Assembly: GCF_964204645.1 (NCBI RefSeq)
Contig: NC_134027.1
Span: 17,658,485 to 17,722,484 of the forward strand
DNA: 64,000 bases
Reading direction: 5' to 3'
Origin: Tubulanus polymorphus
Lineage: Eukaryota; Nemertea; Palaeonemertea; Tubulaniformes; Tubulanidae
Part shown: positions 1 to 12,905 of the stretch, in pieces
Layout: each line of letters begins with the position of its first letter
How positions within the stretch are numbered: position 1 is the stretch's first letter
Program-made: the position numbers and the translations under genes
The notes under the pieces: generated by a model
Told to the model about the DNA's origin: nothing
Seen by the model: only the letters and a program-made list of their open reading frames with translations
Database searches by the model: none

Positions 1-1672
1 AATAATAGGAATTAGAAATTAGCCTGATAACTCTTATTTGCAATACAATTAATGGCTGATGTTTATTTTCGAGATTTCGTCCCCAGACTAAGTTACAATA
101 CTGAAGGTAAGGATCAATAAGCGATAAATAAAGGGTACGAAGAGAACTCACTGGCAGCTTGTATCTTACTCTATTTATACCAATGCTTCGAGAAACTTTT
201 TTTTCGACCTTTTTTATTTGATCGTCCCAGGTTAGATTTCTGTCAATAAGAACTCCAAGAAAATTTGTGACATTGACTTGTTCGATCTCTATGTTATTAA
301 TTGATATTCTCAAGTTATGTTTCAATAGTTTACCGAACACCATAAATGACGTCTTTACATTTAATGACAACTTGTTTGTTTGAAACCAGGTATACAATTT
401 TGATAATTCAATGTTTACTGTACGTACTAATCTGTCTTAAATTAATGTCACTATAAAAAGCATTTGTGTCATCAGCAAACAATATAAGTTTTAACACATT
501 AGAAAATTTAATACAGTCATTTACATATAATTTAAAAAGCAAAGGGACCTAAAATTGAGCCTTGGGGTACTCCAGTTCTAACGGTACATAACGAGGATTT
601 ATAATTTTGAATTTGAACGAATTGTTTTCTATTCTTCAAATAGTTTTCAAACCAGTTGTTCGAGATGCCTCTTATTCCATAAAAACATAATTATCTTAAT
701 AAGATTTCGTGATCAACGGTGTCAATGGCTTTTGATAAATCTAAGAATACCCCTATAGTTGATTTGTTTTCTTCTAAATTTAGTGAAATTTCGTCAGTTA
801 TCAATGTTAAGGCCATGGCAGTTGAATGGTTCTTTCGAAAGCCAAAATGGTTTGGTTGAATGATATGAAACTTGTTACAATATTCTGTTAATCGATTATA
901 CACTATCTTTTCGAGAATTTTAGCAAAGCAAGGCAGTGCGGATATCGGTCTGTAATTATCAAAAAAGTCATTATTGCCAGCTTTATAAAGTGGACGTATT
1001 CGCGCTACCTTCAGTTCACCCGGTACTAAACCTGAATTTAAACTACAGTTAAATATATGAGTTAGCGGGTATTTTACAGAATCAATTATTTTCTTAACTA
1101 CTTTTACAGAGAAACCATCAGTACCAGCCTTTGCTGGGTGAGAAATTATTTACAATCTGACTAATTTCATCAGGGTGAGTCGGGAAAAAGAAAAAGTTTT
1201 CATTTACTGGATCTGACAGATATTCACTGAAGTTGACACCTGTATCTGGTATTTGATTGGCTAGGTTGCTACCAATATTTACAAAGAAAGAATTAGATTC
1301 ATTAGCGATATTTTCGTAGCCGTTTACAATGATACCGTTCCTTTTGAAAAGGCAAGGTAATCTACTCCGATCATTGGAAGATTTTCCGATTAGATTGTTT
1401 AAGATATTCCATGTTTTTTTCGTATCGGATTTGGCTGCAAGTAATTTAGTCTCATAATACTTTTTCTCGGCATATTTGAGTGTACGAGACAAGGTACGTT
1501 TGTAATTCAAATAATTTTTCAAATGTGATCTATTACGCAAAGATTTTCTGTACAAGCGATTTTTGTGTTTAACACATTTCAATAATCCAGATGAAAACCA
1601 CGGTTTATGTAATTTATTTTCGTTTACTTTACGGGGAGTTGAAAAAGGAAAACATTCATTATATAATTCCAT
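1..1672 (-). pseudogene. CR1/Jockey-like non-LTR retrotransposon, 5'-truncated pol fragment
   Basis: On the minus strand this reads through the linker upstream of reverse transcriptase (about 1672-1118), then the RT domain. Visible RT motifs are NHFGFRKNHSTAMAL, FLDLSKAIDTVDHE (motif A, catalytic Asp), GVPQGSILGP and KLILFADDTNAF (motif C, FADD, near 458-492). Past this comes the typical thumb text with LGVLIDRNLTWDDQI and ending in ISNSYY. The frame is lost near 1118, an in-frame stop lies near 690 just after EILLR, and another shift follows GSILGP. No endonuclease domain is seen upstream, so this is a dead 5'-truncated copy. The clade (CR1, Jockey or a close relative) is judged from motif style only. 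Confidence 0.85.
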
Positions 1673-3088
1673 GAATTTAGTGTTTAATGCGCTGTATGAG
1701 AGTTGCGGCCTGCATTACTATAGATATCCGACCAATCAGTGGCCAGAAGAGCTCTATTGAATTTCGAAGACGTTTCCAAGACGCAATATTCAGCCACCCT
1801 CTGATATGTGACATCATATGAAATTTATTAGCGAACCTATGGTTCGCTTTTGCTATCACTAGCTGATGACGTCATGCTTCCAATATATTTGCCTATCGCG
1901 AAAGATTTCAGTAAAACGGGTGGCACACTTGTTATCTAGATGGTCCTGAGATCTGATTTTTTATCGGAGGTGTCATATAGTATCTATCTTACAATCTGAA
2001 AATTTTATAGAATTCTGAACTCGTGTTTTTGTGAAATAATCGAAAATATACCAAAATCGAAGCAAATTGCTGTTCTTTTTCATGTATACATGAGTTTCTG
2101 TGAAATCAAAATAGACCCGGACTGCTAGTACTATAAAGTTTTGGGTGTTGTTCAAATATTTTCACATAATTTTGGCTGGATAAACGTCTAGATTTACTTC
2201 CAGGCCGGTCTAAACGCAGGGGTCTGACTCCCACCTAACTCGCTAATAACATGGCTCGACCTATGAACTATCCTTTCTTAGATAGATCCAAGAAATATGG
2301 TAGCCTATAAGGAACATTTTTAAAATTCAAATGTTGACAGAATTCGCCGAATGGATTTTTATTTTAAATTCGAATCAATCGAGATCAAGGTTAAATTTTA
2401 TTTCATGATATTTCATCCGCAATGTTGACATTTTGTTTCAACAGATCAAAGTTTCGGTTTCTTTGATTATATTTGTGAATGACCCCGGTGCGTCTCCGTA
2501 CACTAGACACCGCGCACTAACGCATTTCCTGGTTTATTCACACGTGTATTTACACGGTATTTCTGCTCAATGAAGTTAAGATATTCTAAGAATAATGATT
2601 GTCATTGGTCCTTAGTGCCCCGAAAAAATGTCTACTACAGCAAGATGTTAGTACGGGACCAACGGACGGGATATCAATCCTCTTGTCTAGTATCACACTG
2701 TGATTGCAATTCAATTAAATGCAATTTAATTTTCACTTTATTTCTATTGATCTTACGCATTGTTTTACAGATACCGGTACCCCAAGAATGAATCACCACC
2801 TCGACTCATTGAAGCAGGAATTATAGATTTTTTCGAAAAACACGCTTCAACCAATATTCTTAGCCAAAAACTTCTGATATGATTAGGCCTAGCTCCTATC
2901 CTATCTTTGAATATGAATATTATTATCTGAAAATAAATATGGTTATTAAACCAAGAGTTGCCGTTTGATTTTGATCGCTCCTTTGAAGGTTTGAAAGGCA
3001 ATGTGAGTAATTGGAATATCAGGGGTTCAGGCCAGGGACGAGAGGACGACACACTACTCATCACCACAAGTATTTTTTTTTTTAATAA
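1673..3088. other. No gene seen; interspersed repeat
   Basis: Only short ORFs without family resemblance occur here. A stretch near 1794-1835 (ACCCTCTGATATGTGACATC) recurs with small changes near 5430, so at least part of the interval is an interspersed repeat. Confidence 0.5.
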
Positions 3089-3413
3089 ATGGGAGATAGA
3101 AAATAAATAACACCGCAATAAATAACAGAATAACACCAGCAAAAAACAATTTGAAATAAAAAAGTTAGTTGATGTTACAAAAGAAATTGAACATAAAGTA
3201 TTAAAATTAGAAAAGATAAAAACTAAATATGGAGATAATATATCAGCAAATTTAAGTTACCGTAATGTTAGTACAACGCGAGAATTTAAAGTATTTTTAC
3301 CTGATAAATGGGTTTCATTGAGTACAGAGGAATTAACAGATTTAGAGGGATTTAAAATAATCTATCATGGAAAAAATGAAGACGGTCATCATGATTTAGA
3401 AGTTGTTTATTAA
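3089..3413 (+). pseudogene. Decayed small Polinton protein, paralogue 2
   Basis: The ATG at 3089 is followed by a short degenerate stretch with early stops, then an open stretch from about 3142 to the TAA at 3411. It is closely similar to the intact 108-residue ORF on the minus strand at 57334-57660; both share KTKYG, the FKVFLPDKW segment, LSTEEL and a YHGKNEDGHHDLE ending. It is also more distantly similar to the Polinton gene at 31311-31652. The downstream noncoding motif AGTCATTTYGGATTCT (reverse strand, near 3455-3470) is shared with the 57.27-kb copy. The function is unproven; a small DNA-binding fold is a guess. Confidence 0.75.
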
Positions 3414-3621
3414 ATAAAAAATAAATTGATAATAAAATTAATTAAATATTAAGAATCCGAAATGACTTATTTAGACGATTCAATTGATCGAGGCACTGAC
3501 GAGAACGATTGATAGCGTGTTTGCTATATACAGGGGGAAGGTGACCGTGCTCATATGATCCAGGTTCATGCAAATTGTTTTTTCCTAATAATGGGAGACA
3601 TTGAGTACCAGACAGAAAAAA

Positions 3622-5235
3622 AATGATGTTAATGAAAATCAATATGATTGTACATATTGTAAAAAATACATTGATAAATCTAATAAAAATCATTTAAAAA
3701 AATATTATTGATTTTGAAACTGCAGAAAATTCCAATGAAAGAAAAGAACAATTAGAAAATATAAAAAAAAGATGAAATTAAATGTAATGTAATGAAAAAA
3801 TATTTGATGAATTTAAATGTCATATTGAGGAAAGATATTTTGAGGGTTCTGGTTTAACATTGAATGAAATTATATTTTTAGATTTAAATATTTATAATAC
3901 AAAAAGAAATAAAACATCAAAAAGTAATAAAATGTTTAAAAATGATTCAAACTTTACAACTGAAAAGGATATTAAAGCATCATCTTATATTAATTTACCA
4001 TTTACAACAAAAGTAGTAATAAATGTTCAAAATGAAGATAATAAATGTTTTCTATGGTCAATTATAAGTTGCTTACATCCAACAGAAGAACATGGTTATA
4101 GAATAACAGATTACCGGAAATACGAAACATTATATAAAATTGATCAATATCCAGTAACTATAAAGATGATTCCTAAAATAGAAAAAGTTAATAATTTGAA
4201 AATAAATGTATTCGAATTAATGCAATTACCAGAGACAAAAGGTGAAAATATTAAGGATTATACATTAGAAGCTTTATATTTAACAGAATATTATGATGAT
4301 GAAAACGTTATAGATTTGTTATATTACAAAAAAAGATGAAAATGAACACTATATGTGGTTAAAACAAATGTTAAAAAATGTTAGAAAATGTTTGTCGAAA
4401 TTTATGACTGAGAATGCATTATTAAGACATAAAGAATTATGTGATAATAAAGATTTTTGTAAATTAATAATGCCAACAAAAAAAGATTGTAAGTTGAAAT
4501 TTATTAATCATAAATTTAAAAATATAGTGCCATTTGTAATTTATGGGGATTTTGAATCGTTGAATAAAGAATTAACTGATCAAGATAGAAAAGAAATATA
4601 CAATAACAAGCAATTTTTTAAAATCAATGGAAAAAGGAAATGAATTAAATGAAGACATAATTCAAGACCCACCAATTATATACACAATTTAAAAAGTTCA
4701 TCAAATAGCTGCTGCTTATGGAATTTATATAAAATAAAATTATCCTGAATTATATGAAAATCAATATATTTCTTTTAGAGGTGAAGATGTAGTAAATGAA
4801 TTTTGTAATAAAATAATTGAATTAGAAAGTGATTTTGCAAAATAATTAAACAAAAATAAAAGAATAGTTATGACAAAAGATGAAATTGATTTTAATTATG
4901 CAACTCATTGTTGTTACTGTGAAAAACGTTTTTATTCATCTGATAAAAAAGTTAGAGATCATTTAAAATATACAAATGTAGAATAAGATTTATTAAAAGA
5001 ACCAGACATGGTTTTATTATTTGATAAATCAATTAGAGGTGGAATAAGTGGTGTTATGGGAGATATTTTAAATCAAATGATGAATATAAATTATTGTATA
5101 TTGACGCCAATAATTTATATGGTTGGGCAATGATGCAACCTCAACCATATAAAAATTTTATGTTTACAGATGTTGAAAATGATGATAGAACTAATTGGGA
5201 AAGCGCAATTATGAGTTTAGAAGAATCGCCAAATC
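3622..5235 (+). pseudogene. Polinton DNA polymerase B remnant with internal deletion
   Basis: Several frames on the plus strand read as pieces of the polymerase encoded at 31681-35706, in order: a C2H2-like finger (CTYCKKYIDKS), the FEGSGL...NEIIFLDLN region (ORF 3860-4339), the conserved NVQNEDNKCFLWSIISCLHP block, a second finger region, exonuclease motif I (IYGDFESLNKEL, near 4540), and the endonuclease VII-like Cys pair with VRDH (near 4950). Then about 260 residues are missing and the text resumes at the palm start (LFDKSIRGG, then a DANNLYGWAM-type motif A near 5100). Many stops and shifts are present. This is a separate, older Polinton insertion. Confidence 0.85.
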
Positions 5236-7568
5236 TCATAATTCCCCAAATTTCTTAAAACTTCGATTTAAATTTTGCAATTCCACATTACATTATCCCA
5301 GAAATTCTACACTTTTTCGCAGGCGTCAAATAATTTATTGAAATTAATTTTCTTGTTTATTAAAGTAACGGTATGTAACGTAGCTTCCGTAGGCATACAT
5401 TGGAAAAGATTGTCAAGACTATTTAGCTACCCTCTGATTTGTGATATCATATGAATTTTATTGAAATAATTTTCATTTTGTGAAAAATATTTTTTTCCAA
5501 ATATAGACCTAACCCTGTACCCTACGAAATTTTGGACGTGGACCGTAAACAAATGTACATTTGACTACAAAATAATTCTTTCAGAAAGATAAAATGAAAA
5601 AATAGAACTTTGAATTCACGAATTAAAAAGATGCTATTGCCAAACAGGCTCCAGTTTTCAAGGTAAACCAGACTTGTCCCATGGGCAATTGATTTTCATT
5701 ATTCAGCAATAGGGCCTAACATTTCATGCAAGAAAAACCACAGTCACTCGAGATTACCCTTACAGTTGTAGTCGTTTATACAAATCTTGTGTAGGCATAA
5801 GTGCCGAAATTGATGTATTTAAATGGGTTTTTGTATCCAAATCCTGATTGATCTAAATCTCTTGGCTGGGACATGATGGAAAACATCAGCATAAAGTAGT
5901 TTCGTCTTTAACAGAATCACATTTATGAGTTTTGACAATACAAATAGCGTAGGCTAAATCCTTCGGCAGAAAATTGAAATTCATTTTCAGCATGAATGAA
6001 AATCGTACATTAAGATCTTAAGTCTGTGGTCCTCCCAATCAACACAGTCATAGAACATTTGCCGGCGGATTTAAGACATTAACCATTTAATACCTTACCT
6101 CAGTATGATCTATCAATGCTTCAAGGCCCATTGGCTTTTGTTATCTGCTGCCGGCATATCGGGCCTCGCTTACGCGAGATATTTTGAGTGGAATCAGAAG
6201 ATTTGGCTTCTAAACATGATACGACTTACGTGAAAATACGACTTATGAAGTACGAGCTTTAAGCATAATTGTATATATGTGATGATAGCCACTTTGTTTC
6301 CTTTATGCTTGGAGTAATCATTTTGTCAAATGATTACTCCAAGCTTTATGCAAGATCAAGTCATAATACATTTAAACATGCAGATTTGAAAAAGTGAGAG
6401 CGAAAGTTATATTTCTGTCTGAATTCAACATTACGTTTACAAGCTGTTAGTAGTCGAATCTGAGAGGAGATACATTTTATGGAACATTTTTTGCTGGAAA
6501 GGGGAAAAGAAATAATGAAAACCCAAATCATAATAATCACAAGGAAAACAATAGTGTTTTACCGATGACGGTCAGAAAACCCTGAATAAAAACACCATTG
6601 ATTCGTATAGATTAGAAATTTTTAAAAACAGCTATTCAACAGGAGCTGATTCACAGTGCATCCACGCAGCACAACCGTACGAGTAAATAAGTAATTTACC
6701 TTTTACCAAATCGTGTCCAGTGAGATCTGAATGCCAGGCCAGTGTTATTGAATCCTGTGGTTTCGCATTTGTGTAATAGTATTGCATATTGTTAATTCAT
6801 TATTCATTGGAACATATTAAGAAATGTATATGTTATTTTTCTAGGCCTTTCAACTTGGTTCTTTTTTTCTGTTCATATTTTTCAGCCACCTCCACCATCT
6901 TATTATGACTCTACATTGATGGACACTTAATCATGATAGATTTGACTACATAACTACATTACACGAATGGAAAGGATTTCATGCAGCATTTAGAAAAACC
7001 ATTAATCCATTGTCTCTGATGACTATTAAGCACTTTTCAGGTCATTGGCGGCAGCTTACATGAATGACAATTATTCACTACTCTAACCTGATTGTTTTGT
7101 GTTAATGATATGATAACATTAAGTTGTATTAAACAATAAAGAATGTATGGTAGATTCGGTCTACATTCATTCTCATTGATGACATTAAAGTTTTATATAG
7201 TATATAGTATGTATGTCAAAACCCTAAGTAAGAATCCCTCATGTAATAATCCCCTGAAATTAAGTTTTACATCAAACTTAGATAAAGAATAGATGATAGA
7301 TTTTCAAAGCTACTATCATGACAATCTTGATGCATGTAACTTGCTAAAAGTAAAAAATAATGTGATTTCTATGCATGTAGCCTGCTTAAAGTCACAGATT
7401 ATCCAAGGTGAAAATTGTAACCAACACAATGGAGAATTTAAGATATTGAAATCTATATAAGTTGTGCAATGTTTGTATATTGAAATGCAATTTATTATTA
7501 ATGTTTGTAGCATCCTCCCTCAGTTGGATTCGAACGGTGTTGTCATATCGCAGAATCACGCATTCACA
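5236..7568. other. No gene seen; palindrome and MITE relic
   Basis: No convincing coding sequence. A near-perfect hairpin lies at about 6303-6342 (GCTTGGAGTAATCATTT, 3-nt loop, inverse copy). Near 7220-7258 a segment (AAGTAAGAATCCCTC... AATAATCCCC) resembles the ends of the MITE found whole at 52060-52907. Confidence 0.45.
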
Positions 7569-7781
7569 GAATTTTCATAGTCGTGTGTATTTTAGAATAA
7601 ATATTTATTCTAAAATATTAATAATTTTAATTTCAAAAGCATATTGAAATTAAATCAAATGGTCGCTCCGCTCCCAATTGATTTAATTTCAATACACGAT
7701 ATAATAGATTTAATCATATAAATCTAATAATATTAATTATTTTGTTAATTATTACCAAGGAATACACACGACTATGAAAAT
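7569..7781. repeat. Imperfect palindrome, possible terminus of a second Polinton
   Basis: The outer arms are TTTTCATAGTCGTGTGTATT and its inverse near 7761-7781. A second palindrome sits inside (ATTGAAATTAAATCAA and inverse, around 7640-7700). It lies about 170 bp before decayed Polinton genes that read away from it. That arrangement mimics the hairpin-bearing terminal repeats of the full-length Polinton at 18,354-36,002, so this may be the terminus of another, older copy. The primary sequence differs from the full-length element's repeat. Confidence 0.5.
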
Positions 7782-7955
7782 ATATTGTAGTGTGGAATTA
7801 AAATTACTTTTTATATTTGTTTTTTTATTCACTCAACCTTTCAACCTCCGATATAGAACAACACAGTTACAATTACTCTAATATTTTATATATGAAAATC
7901 ATATTAATGAATAACATATAATGAAATCAATCTTAATAAAAAATTTATATAATAA

Positions 7956-8307
7956 ATGGAGAGTAAACAAGTACACAGTGAGAACAACAAATCATTCTTA
8001 GATAGAATTAAAGTTACTACAAATGCTAAATCTGTAGATTATAAATTTAAAAAGCTAACTGAGTTAACAATTCATAAGAAATGTTTAATTACTAATATTG
8101 AAACAACACTAAAAAATATGGTAATAAATTAATAATTCATTTAGAATTTGAAGGATTGAAAGGTAATGAATATAAATTCAGAACATATTTTACAGATAGA
8201 TTTCATCGATTATCTAGTGAAGATATTGAAGAATTATATTCTGGTGATTTCTATTTCATATATAAAGGTAAGAATAAAAAGGTCACCATGATATAGATTT
8301 CGAATAA
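7956..8307 (+). pseudogene. Decayed copy of the 113-residue Polinton small protein
   Basis: The sequence opens with MESKQVHSE like the intact gene at 31311-31652 and keeps its landmarks: SVDYKFKKLTELTIHKK, the RTYF..RFHRLSSEDIEEL segment and a final HHDIDFE-type end. Frameshifts lie near 8107 and 8275. Here it stands immediately upstream of a polymerase B fragment in the same direction, whereas in the full-length element the polymerase gene comes first. Confidence 0.8.
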
Positions 8308-8349
8308 AAAATATGTAAAATAAATTTTGATAAAACATTTATATTATAA

Positions 8350-9006
8350 ATGTAACCAAATAAGAAGTACTACTGTCCAACATGTAAAATTAATACAGAT
8401 AAATCTCAAAAAAGCAAGACATAATAAAACTAAATCTCACTTAGAAAATAAATTGAAATTAGGATATAAAGATGATATATTTGAAACTAAATTAGAAGAA
8501 TTGGTGAATGATAAAGAACTATATAAATGTGATACATGTAATCAATCATTCAGTAACAAAAGATAAACAACATTTAAAATCTAAATATCATATTAGAAAT
8601 ATTGATAATGATATTTTAGGTGTAAATAAGTTTGATAAAGATAATAATAATAAACAAAAGATAATAAGAAACATGAAAAATAAATTGAACAATAAAAGAC
8701 CATATATGGAAGATGTTAGAATTTATATTAATTCATTAGATGATAAAAAAGATATAGAGATAACTGAAGCATTTAAAAATGATATTGATCCAGCAGCTAT
8801 TGAATTTAAATTTCACAAAGGTAAGACGTTTGAAGAAATAAAAAACATTTAGAAAATATGAATGATATAATGAAAATAATTACAGACGTAGAATACCCAA
8901 AAATTAGTATATCTGTTAAAGTAAGATTTTTAAAATCTGAAGATAAACCAATTTTATGATATTAACTCCCATTCGCAACGCATTATTTCTGCTCAGCATA
9001 TAGATG
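8350..9006 (+). pseudogene. Polinton polymerase B, N-terminal fragment
   Basis: The start region matches the polymerase at 35706, with a stop as second codon, the finger YYCPTC, the ARHNKTKSHLENKLKL segment and a second finger CDTCNQSFS (frame break near 8562). It then runs through RPYMEDVRIYINSLDDKKDIEITEAFK to AIEFKFHKGKT and ends near the HSQ.IIS.QHI region at about residue 220 of the family. The remainder is missing. AT-rich and frameshifted; a dead fragment of a Polinton distinct from the full-length one. Confidence 0.8.
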
Positions 9007-9118
9007 TATCATAGTTTTAAACAGTTACTGTTTAAAGCAACTCTTTAAAGCTACGTTGATACGTTGAGTAGTTTACTGTTTAGGCAATGAACACTATTTG
9101 CTGTCCCTGGAGTTTAAC

Positions 9119-9315
9119 CTCCACGAAATACGGAAGAAGAGATGAAATCCATTTTGCTCTCAGAAAATGGAGCCATGTTAAAATGTTCTTCTATCAGTTG
9201 AAAACTGGCCGTAAACTTCAGCATTTCATCATCAGCTGATGCAATTAGTTTCAACTGTCGACTACCTACAGATTCAACAGCAATAAGCTGAATGTCCTTA
9301 TTTAGCAACGGTGAC
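9119..9315 (-). CDS. Exon-like segment of an unrecognised gene
   Basis: On the minus strand an AG acceptor (TTTTCAG) just before 9315 and a GT donor just after 9119 bracket an open stretch of about 65 codons (LLNKDIQLIAVES... LKFTASFQLIEEH... MDFISSSVF). Composition is balanced, unlike the surrounding AT-rich debris, and it resembles an exon of an ordinary protein-coding gene. I do not recognise the family. It could belong to the same host gene as the minus-strand exon at 39572-39912, with the intervening elements inside a long intron; that is speculation. Confidence 0.4.
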
Positions 9316-12300
9316 CTGAAAATTATAAACAAGACAGAGATGAAAATGAAAGTTTGAAAGGCTCATAGGTATACAGGAAAGATGTAAATCCGCAAGAAAT
9401 TTTAAGTGTGTTTAGATTTCGTGATTTAAAGTGCAATATGCAATTGTCTAAGCTGGTGATCGCTTCTTAATTAGGCTTAATTATCATTACTTATATGTTA
9501 GGCAGGAACATTAGAAAGATGGCTAGAAAGACTAGATCAGCGCGCGCGCTGTACGATCAATATTTATGTACACAGCATGTTCTGTGTTACACACACACAG
9601 CGAGTGTATTGAGCGTCGCTGTAGTAACGCGCTATATACTTAAAATAAAACATTGTGTCGACAGATACTTTTTTTGTAAAATTGGATGAAATTTAACTGA
9701 AATTTTGTAGAACTTGTTGTGGCAAGAAGAGGTTCATAATTGAATAGCGAAACGGATAGTTTCAGCATGAACATTGTTGGCCAGGCTTGATGTATTCGTT
9801 AGCAAAATTTCGCCACAATGCTGACCCCACCGGTATTATCCTGTAGCTTGATATTTCGTAATTGTGCCAAAGTACCGTCGTGCAATTTTTGTGGTGATGG
9901 TAGTTCATCCTGTAACAAGAGGCCCATGGGCCTTGTACCTTCATGACGCAGTAGAAGTAGAATGATTCAGTATTTAGTTAACGGAAAGATTTACATTGTA
10001 ACGATGTAACAAGTTTTAAAATAGTTAAGATGGTATAGGCTATGTGGCGACAATGTTCATTTTCTGTTATTATATCCTTACACGAAAAGACAATCCCACG
10101 GCCATATTTGAAAGCCGGACTCCATATACAAAAGGCATGGACAGCTTACCTTACCTACCCTGATCCTCACACCAAATTTTGTGGAATTCCATCAAGAATT
10201 TCGGGCTGCATCGGCAAACAAGAAATTCAAGATGGCTTCCCCAATGGCAGCCATATTTGATCACCAATGACATTTTTTACAATAGGGGTGGACATCTCAC
10301 CAGACCCAATCGTCAAGCTAATTTTCAAAAAGATTCATCGCAAATTGCAGGCGAATTACTGTGTCAAATTCAATTCCAGAGGTCCTGGCTTAGGCCTATG
10401 CAATGAATCAATTAAGATTCGGCTTTTTGAAAAACCAGCACGGATGCCTTTTCAAATCACATGTAATTAAAAAATCCAGCGCTTCATAGTTTGATGTCCC
10501 TGTTTTCATCGCGCACGTGGTTAAAATTATTGTTTACATCGAACGTATTCAACAGCTGCCGCACCCGCGTCTGTCAATCCTCTTAATTGATTCATATACT
10601 AAAATGCTCACTATGAAAAAACTATGCGGTGGATCAATCCGGAATTTTTCAGTAGAATGTCAGACACTAGGTACTTTTTTTAAAGGTTTATTTGTTGTAT
10701 GTCATTAACAATCAGTTATATAATACTTTATAACATTGAAGCGGCGCGCCGGCAGCGAATCAGTCACGTAGGCCAACGATAACACGAAACAGACCACGGT
10801 TTTGCCTGTTAAGAGCGTCTCTCCACATAAATTAGAGGGACTGTAATGGACCATTTGTTGACACTAACCTTTAGTAAACTTCGTATGGATACAATCAAGA
10901 TAATTCCACCCTATAATTTCACTATTCAACGATCGACGCGCAGCTTAAACATGGCGCCGCCATTCAATACGCTAGTCACGATGTATCTCTACACGCATCA
11001 GAATCACACTTGAATTACAAGTGTTGACTTATGAGAGACGATCGAAATCCAGGAAGAAAGCCACTAAATATTTGGATGGATATATGAAAGCTGTGGATAC
11101 TGGAGTGTGTAATGGGAAGTGTGTAGTGTGATCTGTATGCATTTGTTTGTGGCCAGCACACAGATCACATTGTTCGTTGGGGTTTAGTCCAGGACTCGCG
11201 AGATTTTCAACAACACGGAAGTAACGTGTAAATGACTTGAATTGCATGACTACCTACCACCCCTCATTATTATTGTAAACGTTCCGCACTGACTAAAAAT
11301 TAGTAATAATAATTAATAACATTTTAGAAATGGCCAGAATTTTAACTTAGGTTCTATCTCATTTTTATTTTACAATTGCGATTGGTATAATTTTTTTTTT
11401 AACGGCCGTTAAGGCTTCATGTTTCGTCTGCAATTCACTGCAAATAGTTACGCAACTACGCACATTTCAGTGTTTTGGCAGCTGTACACTCAATCGGCGC
11501 CGTTCGTGACTAGCTTAACTGCGGAATTATCATTAATTAACATCGCCATATCACATCATCAACTTATATTGTGCCTTAAAACCCTAACAGCCGAAATAAT
11601 TGAAATGCATACACGATTTCTATCATTGAAAATTGAGAGAGTGGCCGTGTTTGTGTTCTGCTGCTTCGCGTAAATCCCGCACGGTGGCGCAACCGCGCGG
11701 AGTGGGGCCGATACGTCTAGCAAGTTGATTGGGAAAATAGCAGCCATATAGTTGAAAAAAAGTTGATAAACCACCACCGAATGTCTAATCATTTAAAAGC
11801 TTTGCCTTCACATGATACCATTTCCGCCTTATCACAGGCGCACTCTGCCGCCTAGTCAGTAACCTGTCTATGGTTTAGTTTCACGATCGGATATTTTCAC
11901 AAACCACAGTCAGGAATGGGAAGGTCATTTTTCAATGAAATCTTCGTCAGCCAATTTGACTGATGAGTAATTTGCCCGGCATTTCATTGTCTTTGTTGTA
12001 ATCGACGCACAACAGATTCGTAGTTTGTCTGATACCTTTTTGATAACACCTCACCTGACGATATTAATCCATGCGCAAATCGGCCGTAAAGTGAGAGTAA
12101 ATTTCCGTCGGGTCAACAGCTGCCATTTTGAAAATTACTGGAGAGCGTGGCGGTTGTGGCAAATAGTGGCGCGCTTGCATCTTAGGACCGGTGTAGGGTA
12201 GTGGTAGGTGAGATGAAACGCCGATAATAATGATGCCATAATTATTCAATTTAATCAAACTTTATTGTTTCGCATTTTTGGTTGTCTGAAGCTCCGACGC

Positions 12301-12518
12301 TTCAGGCACAACAATTCTGACAGAAACTGGAGTAGTAAACGTATTCCATATCGAGAATGCATTTTTAATACATTTGCAACAAAAATACAAATATAAATGA
12401 CATTTATTATCAATATCATTATTATTATCAATCCACATCAATTGTTTTCGATGCCAAAATTAATTGAGTGTGAAATCATTGCGCTTTTCGAGTAATTAAT
12501 GATGGTATAAACAGTAAA
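9316..12518. other. No supported gene over 3.2 kb
   Basis: Several 60-85-codon ORFs occur but none shows a family signature or a convincing exon border. A GC-richer patch near 9540-9640 and GGCGCGCC near 10740 are local composition features only. I see no tRNA, rRNA or structured repeat here. Confidence 0.5.
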
Positions 12519-12905
12519 GCCGCGGACACACTGGGCGATTTCGTCGGCCGACGAAATCGCCGCCGATTTTATGACCGATTTGATCGCCGACAGACCCGGA
12601 CACACTGGGCGATTTCGTCGGCGACGAAATCGGCGAACAGCGCCGCTTATTTTGAAACGACCAGCTGCTAGCGCCACCTTTAATAAATCAAAGAGCCGTG
12701 ATTGGCTGGTTAATACGGCGCTCGAGGCGACTGATCGCCATACCCGGACACACTGGGCGATTCTGTCGCCGGCGACAGAATCCAACATGTTGGATTCGGG
12801 CGATTTCGTCGGCCGACTAAATCGCCTAAGGCGATTGCCCGGACACATTGGGCGATTTTACCGGCGATTTCGTCGGGCGACGAAATCGCCCAGTGTGTCC
12901 GGGCC
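12519..12905. mobile_element. Foldback/MITE element with internally repeated inverted ends
   Basis: The ends are GGACACACTGGGCGATTTCG (left, about 12524) and the inverse CGAAATCGCCCAGTGTGTCC (right, ending about 12901). The same end motif recurs internally at about 12598 and 12748, and GTCGGCGACGAAATCG-type short palindromes are scattered through it. The whole 390-bp unit can fold on itself. It encodes nothing; ORFs across it are repeat translations. It lies just beyond the 3' end of the DUF6589-like gene. Confidence 0.75.

Noticed and set aside
10042-10470. Overlapping ORFs of 67-75 codons
   Set aside because: No family pattern, no splice-site support, and three frames equally open; chance ORFs are sufficient.
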